Assembly: GCF_900117425.1 (NCBI RefSeq)
Contig: NZ_FPEH01000011.1
Coordinates: forward strand, 558,001-622,000
Length of the DNA stretch: 64,000 nucleotides
Direction: 5' to 3'
From: Novosphingobium sp. NDB2Meth1
Lineage (GTDB): Bacteria; Pseudomonadota; Alphaproteobacteria; Sphingomonadales; Sphingomonadaceae
Part shown: piece after piece, positions 58,917-64,000 of the stretch
Layout of the letters: each line of letters opens with the position of its first letter
Position numbering within the stretch: position 1 is the first letter of the stretch
Notes under the pieces: model-generated
The model's database searches: none
Seen by the model: only the letters and a program-made list of their open reading frames with translations
Told to the model about the DNA's origin: nothing
Position numbers and translations under genes: made by a program

Positions 58917-59843
58917 CTATTTCAGCCAGCCCGCCTCACGATACCACGCGGCGGTGGCGTGGAGCCCCTCGCGCGTATCGATGCGTGGGCGCCAGAGCGA
59001 TGCAGGCGGCTGCGCGCCCTCGCTCACCGTCCAGTCCGGATGGCAGATATAGCTGGCGCGGTCGGGCGTCAGCTTGGCCTTCTTGCCGCGCACCATGCGG
59101 TCGGCACGCGCGGCAAGCTTGACCACCCCTGGGGAGAGCGAGAACGGGCGGATCGGCTTCTCGCGCACGGCGGCGCCGATGGCGTGGGCAAGGCTGACAT
59201 GGGTCCAGCCGCCGGGTTCGCCGTCGTCGGGTTCGAACACCTGATGCGTGGTCTCCTCGCTGCTGGGGAGCAGCGCGAGCAGCAGAGCGGCAAGATCGGC
59301 GACATGGATCACCGAAAGGCGTCCCGGTGGCGGCAGCGGCACGACGCCGCGACGGGCGAGGCGGAACAGCTCGAGCATCTCGGTATCGCGCGGGCCGAAC
59401 ACGGCAGGCGGGCGCACCACCGTCCAATCAAGCCCGGAGGCACGCACCAGCCGTTCGCCGCGCAGCTTGGAGGCGCCGTAGACCGACAGCTGCGGCTCGC
59501 GCGCGGCGAGGGAGGAGACGTGGATCATGCGGCCAACGCCGATTGCGTGCGCCGCCTCGATCACGCGCAGGGTGCCCTGGACATTGCCTTCCTCGAAGCC
59601 GGCAGGATCGGGCGCGTTGACCACACCGGCGATGTGTATCACCACGCTGGCGCCTTCCATCAGGCGTTTGAGGGCAGCCTTGTCGCCAAGATCACCGTCG
59701 ATCCATTCGACCCCGCCGCGCAGGCGCTGTTTGCGCCGGGTGAGTGCGCGAACCTCGATCTGCTGGCGTCCTGCGGCCATGAGGACGGCCTGCCCGACGA
59801 AACCGGTCGCACCCGTGACCGCGACGAGCTGACCGTCGCTCAC
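58917..59843 (-). CDS. NDUFA9-like NAD(P)-dependent epimerase family protein
   Basis: A 308-aa extended/atypical SDR. The N-terminal VTGATGFVGQAVLMAAG binds NAD(P), with IHIAGVVNAPDPAGFEEGNVQGT (in parts), YGASK (about 138) and FGPRDTEM. It resembles the complex I NDUFA9-type or NmrA-like group. It is convergent with the kinase gene (4-nt gap) and overlaps proB by 4 nt. Confidence 0.85.
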   Translation of the reverse strand: MSDGQLVAVTGATGFVGQAVLMAAGRQQIEVRALTRRKQRLRGGVEWIDGDLGDKAALKRLMEGASVVIHIAGVVNAPDPAGFEEGNVQGTLRVIEAAHAIGVGRMIHVSSLAAREPQLSVYGASKLRGERLVRASGLDWTVVRPPAVFGPRDTEMLELFRLARRGVVPLPPPGRLSVIHVADLAALLLALLPSSEETTHQVFEPDDGEPGGWTHVSLAHAIGAAVREKPIRPFSLSPGVVKLAARADRMVRGKKAKLTPDRASYICHPDWTVSEGAQPPASLWRPRIDTREGLHATAAWYREAGWLK

Positions 59844-60985
59844 AGCATCACCAGCTGGTCGCGGTGGATCAGCGCCGAGCGCGGGGCATAGCCGAGCAGC
59901 GCTTCATGCTCGGCGGAAGGATGGCCCATCAGCGCCGCACATTCCGCCGCGTCATACTCGCTGAGGCCGCGCGCGAGGACGGTGCCGTCCGGGCCGAGCA
60001 CGGCAATGGCATCGCCGCGCAGGAAGCTGCCTTCCACCGCGGTGACGCCCGCCGCGAGCAGGCTCGAGCCGCGTGCGAGGGCTGCGGCGGCACCGGCATC
60101 GACCGCGACCGCGCCCTTCATGCGCAGCTTGCCGCCAAGCCACGCCTTGCGTGCGCGCGCCTTGCGCCTGGATCTTTGGGGCGGGCAGAACAGCGTGCCG
60201 CGTTCCGCGCCGAGTGCGGCGGCTATGGGGCTTTCGGGGCGGCCATCGATGATCGCAAGCGCGATGCCGGCAAGGCCCGCGATCTCGGCAGCCTGCAACT
60301 TGGAGGTCATGCCGCCCGAGCCGAGGCCGGAAGAGGAACCACCCGTCGCCATGGCATGGATCTCCGGCGTGACGCCGCGCACCACCGGAATGCGCACCGC
60401 GCCTTCGAGGCGGGGATCGCGGTCGTAGAGGCCGTCGATATCGGAGAGCAGCAGCACCGCGCTCGCCCCCGCCGCTTGGCCGACGCGGGCGGCAAGGCGG
60501 TCGTTGTCGCCGAAGCGGATTTCCTCGGTGGCGACGGTGTCGTTCTCGTTGATCACCGGTACCGCACCAGACGCCAGCAAAGTGCCCAGCGTGGCGGTGA
60601 CGTTGAGATAGCGGCGGCGATCCTCGAGGTCTTCGAGCGTGAGCAGAACCTGCGCGGCGATCAGCCCATGTGCGGCCAGCAGTTCGGCCCAGAGCCCTGC
60701 AAGCGCGATCTGGCCGACGGCAGCGGCGGCCTGCGCATCGGCAAGGCTGCCCCTGCCGCCGCGCGCGAGGCCAAGCTTGCGGGCGCCCAGTGCAATCGCG
60801 CCGGAGGACACGACGATGACATCCTGACCGCGTCCCCGGGCGGCGGCGATTTCCGCCACCAGCAGGGTGAGCCAGGCCCGGCGCGGCTCGCCATCCTTGC
60901 CGACCAGCAACGCCGAGCCGACCTTGAGCACAAGGCGCGGGGTCTCGGCGGCATCCGTCAGCTGGGCAAGGCGTTCAATCGACAT
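59840..60985 (-). CDS. proB: Glutamate 5-kinase
   Basis: A 381-aa ProB with an N-terminal amino-acid-kinase domain (VLKVGSALLV, VVSSGAIALGARKLG, INENDTVA, GGMTSKLQAAEIA) and a C-terminal PUA domain (about 285-375). It makes gamma-glutamyl phosphate, the first step of proline synthesis. The proA gene is not adjacent. It is translated together with the NDUFA9-like gene by a 4-nt overlap. Confidence 0.94.
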   Translation of the reverse strand: MSIERLAQLTDAAETPRLVLKVGSALLVGKDGEPRRAWLTLLVAEIAAARGRGQDVIVVSSGAIALGARKLGLARGGRGSLADAQAAAAVGQIALAGLWAELLAAHGLIAAQVLLTLEDLEDRRRYLNVTATLGTLLASGAVPVINENDTVATEEIRFGDNDRLAARVGQAAGASAVLLLSDIDGLYDRDPRLEGAVRIPVVRGVTPEIHAMATGGSSSGLGSGGMTSKLQAAEIAGLAGIALAIIDGRPESPIAAALGAERGTLFCPPQRSRRKARARKAWLGGKLRMKGAVAVDAGAAAALARGSSLLAAGVTAVEGSFLRGDAIAVLGPDGTVLARGLSEYDAAECAALMGHPSAEHEALLGYAPRSALIHRDQLVML

Positions 60986-61037
60986 GGTGCGAGCCGCTTA
61001 GGGGAAATGCTGCGGCGCGGGAAGCCCGCTTGGTTCG

Positions 61038-61124
61038 TCATTGCGAGCGTAGCGAAGCAATCCAGGGCCCCACGCATCACCGCTCTGGATTGCATCGTCG
61101 CTGCGCTCCTCGCCATGACGAAGA
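61038..61124. repeat. Paired CATTGCGAGCGTAGCGAAG-type repeat
   Basis: GTCATTGCGAGCGTAGCGAAGC is followed in inverse orientation by GATTGCATCGTCGCTGCGCTC, giving an imperfect hairpin in the proB-obgE gap. Confidence 0.75.
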
Positions 61125-61147
61125 TGGGTGCGTAGGGCTTGCGCTCC

Positions 61148-62215
<1,068 letters not shown>

Positions 62216-62224
62216 CTATCGAAG

Positions 62225-62305
62225 AGCGCGGCCTTCGACAAGCTCAGGCTGAGCGGGTGTGGGGTGAAGTCCATCGACCGCTCATCCGGAGCTTGTCGAA
62301 GGATC
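62225..62305. repeat. Paired CTTCGAC-type repeat
   Basis: CCTTCGACAAGCTCAGGCTG (from 62229) and CTCATCCGGAGCTTGTCGAAGG (in parts, to about 62302) in inverse order, between obgE and tRNA-Ala. Confidence 0.75.
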
Positions 62306-62336
62306 GCAGGCCGTTCAGGGCCAATTTACGGCATAC

Positions 62337-62412
<76 letters not shown>

Positions 62413-62554
62413 GTTCCCAGTATCCTCCGGCCTGCCAGCACGAAGCTGCCCTGCCGGGAGCGCGGCCCTTAGCCCACCGGGGCGGCGCTTGCCAAGAGCA
62501 AAATGCGGGCGAAGCGTTGATGCCTCCACCCTCTCGTTGGTTATGGACGATCTC

Positions 62555-63343
62555 TCAGGGCGTCCCACTCGCAGCCGCAGGCGCCGCTGGCGGGCCATAC
62601 TTGGCGTTCCATTCGGCGAGATCGCGCTGGTACTGTTCGTAGCGGCGGTAGAAATCGTCGTAGACCACTTCGATGTTGGGCAGGCTGCGCATGGCGAAGG
62701 CTTCAAGCTCGGCGGGCTTGAGTGTCGGCACTTTCGCCGGGACCGCCTTGGCGCCCTTCTTGCGGGGCGGCGCGGGGGGCGCAGGCGGCGTGATCGCATC
62801 GAGATCGCTGGTGACGGCAAGCGCCGCGTTGCAGAACTCATTCATCATCGGCGGCAGCGCGAAGTGGTTGTAGACCGAGGTCATGTAGGCCTCGCGCGGG
62901 GCGGTGAATTTCGCGCCGTAGCGGGCCTTGAACTCGTCATCGACCTTGCGGTTCGTCGCCGCGAGCGTCGCGTTGTAGTTTTTCAGGAACGCCCTGTAAC
63001 GCGGCAGGATCTCGGCATGCTTGGGATCGCTGCAATTGAGCGCGGCGACGTTGAGCGCCGAGCGCAGGTTCCACAGCATCTGGGTGGACGAGATGCCCCG
63101 GTTCACCGACTGCCGCAGGCCGCTGGGATCGAGCGGCGGGATGACGAGGTTGCCGCTCGCCCCGGCGGGGGGCTTGGGCTTGGGCGGCGGCGGGATGTAG
63201 GGCTTGGGCGGCGGCGGCGGGGGTGGCGGCGGCGGGGGCGGCGGCGCGGCGCAACTTGCCAGTGCGGCCGCGAGTACGGCGGCGGGGAGGAAACGGGCAA
63301 TGTTCTGGAAAACAGGCGCCGCCGGGCGCGAAGAACGAAGCAT
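62555..63343 (-). CDS. Proline-rich lipoprotein, unknown function
   Basis: A 262-aa protein. The signal sequence ends in a lipobox LASC (Cys about 31), followed directly by a run of about 14 prolines and a Pro/Lys-rich linker to about 64, which could span the periplasm or cell wall. The rest is helical, with DPKHAEILPRYRAFLKNYNATL (in parts) and two Ala/Pro-rich insertions. It ends GPPAAPAAASGTP. It is conserved in type in sphingomonads as far as I can judge, without known role. ATG 63343 is the start. Confidence 0.72.
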   Translation of the reverse strand: MLRSSRPAAPVFQNIARFLPAAVLAAALASCAAPPPPPPPPPPPPPKPYIPPPPKPKPPAGASGNLVIPPLDPSGLRQSVNRGISSTQMLWNLRSALNVAALNCSDPKHAEILPRYRAFLKNYNATLAATNRKVDDEFKARYGAKFTAPREAYMTSVYNHFALPPMMNEFCNAALAVTSDLDAITPPAPPAPPRKKGAKAVPAKVPTLKPAELEAFAMRSLPNIEVVYDDFYRRYEQYQRDLAEWNAKYGPPAAPAAASGTP

Positions 63344-63397
63344 GCGAGAGGGTCCCCCCGGTTCTGTTTGTCCTGCGGTCTAACCGGCCCGACGCGC

Positions 63398-63434
63398 AAA
63401 GAAAATGCCCGGCGAGCCGGAAGGCCCGCCGGGC
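63398..63434 (-). terminator. Intrinsic terminator of the Bax-inhibitor-1 family gene
   Basis: On the minus strand GCCCGGCG (63434-63427) pairs with CGCCGGGC (63414-63407) around a short loop with its own GGCC/GGCT stem, followed by ATTTTCTTT. A good rho-independent terminator 45 nt after the stop. Confidence 0.85.
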
Positions 63435-63478
63435 ACGTTAACGTGAAGCAGCTTGCTTCAGATCAGCAGCGCCAAAGA

Positions 63479-64000
63479 TTAACGACGGTCGCCCATGAAC
63501 TGCAGCAGGAACGTGAACATGTTCACGAAATCGAGGTAGAGCGTGAGCGCGCCGAGCACGATCATCTTGCCCGCGAAATCGGTGCCCGCGACCTGGCTGT
63601 ACATTTCCTTCAGCTTCTGCGTGTCATACGCGGTGAGGCCTGCGAAGATCAGCACGCCGAGGAAGCTGATGCCCCAGGCAAGGCCCGGCGACTGCAGGAA
63701 GATGTTGATCAGGCTGGCGATCAGGATGCCCACGAGGCCCATGATCAGGAACGTGCCGAGGCCCGACAGGCTCTTCGTGGTGGTGTAGCCGTAGAGGCTC
63801 AGGCCAGCGAAGGCGCCCGCGGTGGCGAAGAATGTCGCCGCGATCGACGGGCCGGTGTAGACCGCGAAGATCGCCGAGAGCGAAATGCCCATCAGCACGC
63901 TGAAGGCCCAGAACAGCGCCTGCATCGTGGTGGTCGAGATGCGGTTCACCCCGAAGCTCATCACCATGACGATGGCGAGCGGTGCGAGCGCGACCAGCCA
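63479..64000 (-). CDS. Bax inhibitor-1/YccA family membrane protein (partial)
   Basis: The C-terminal 173 residues of a BI-1/YccA protein; the 5' part lies beyond the window. Six hydrophobic helices are visible. The family's diagnostic segment is the LTAYDTQKLKEMY loop before the last helix, and ILGALTLYLDFVNMFTFLLQ-like sequence ends the protein. Bacterial members interact with FtsH or act as calcium-leak channels. An intrinsic terminator follows. Confidence 0.92.
   Translation of the reverse strand, partial: WLVALAPLAIVMVMSFGVNRISTTTMQALFWAFSVLMGISLSAIFAVYTGPSIAATFFATAGAFAGLSLYGYTTTKSLSGLGTFLIMGLVGILIASLINIFLQSPGLAWGISFLGVLIFAGLTAYDTQKLKEMYSQVAGTDFAGKMIVLGALTLYLDFVNMFTFLLQFMGDRR

Overview
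The window is gene-dense, GC-rich chromosomal DNA of an alphaproteobacterium, most likely a sphingomonad (Novosphingobium/Sphingobium-like; inference). The clues are the gene set (CrtZ carotenoid hydroxylase, DUF2849/DUF934 sulfite-reductase operon, NDUFA9-type protein, PitA with a DUF47 partner) and the many short palindromic intergenic repeats. There is no plasmid, prophage, CRISPR array or transposase gene.

Layout. 1-11.4 kb: a PAS-GGDEF-EAL-PilZ c-di-GMP protein, a TRIC-like membrane protein, a DUF2147 protein, a quinone-reductase-like MDR, leuD, an OmpA protein, an SDR, leuC, crtZ, ybaN and sufE. 11.6-16 kb: a phage-shock (psp) locus. PspF lies on + and a minus-strand operon diverges from it behind an excellent sigma-54 promoter. 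The operon carries a 54-aa membrane protein, pspA, pspB and pspC, then five more small one-helix coiled-coil proteins that resemble PspB. 16-24.5 kb: VOC protein, recF, a TesA-like lipoprotein divergent from an ABC/FtsX pair (the tesA-ybbA-ybbP arrangement), DUF805, typA. 24.6-36.7 kb: a large TPR protein with almost identical repeats, two secreted Tyr/Arg-rich proteins, a glycosyltransferase, a DUF2218/PadR pair, rarA with an RNase H-like partner, tRNA-Thr(UGU), a GST-like protein, pitA, and a NUDIX-DUF47 fused frame.

36.9-47.6 kb: an L-rhamnose locus: isomerase, aldolase/lactaldehyde dehydrogenase fusion, FGGY kinase, FMN lactate dehydrogenase, MFS transporter and DeoR regulator. A 13-bp perfect inverted repeat lies between the divergent arms. 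Together these would take L-rhamnose to DHAP and pyruvate. Two dehydrogenases follow. 47.8-57 kb: queF, sseA, metC, a MscS channel, a RidA protein, and a tightly overlapping sulfur assimilation operon (cobA, DUF2849, cysI, DUF934, cysH). 57-64 kb: a DCC-family protein with an overlapping ABC1 kinase, an NDUFA9-like protein with an overlapping proB, obgE, tRNA-Ala(CGC), a proline-rich lipoprotein, and the 3' part of a Bax-inhibitor-1 family gene cut by the window edge.

The most unusual part is the psp operon with its expanded PspB-like set. Next are the TPR protein, the NUDIX-DUF47 fusion, and a TGTTCA-N18-TGAACA element shared by two secreted-protein genes. Intergenic gaps are mostly filled by at least six families of palindromic dispersed repeats; there is no gene-free stretch much above 300 bp.
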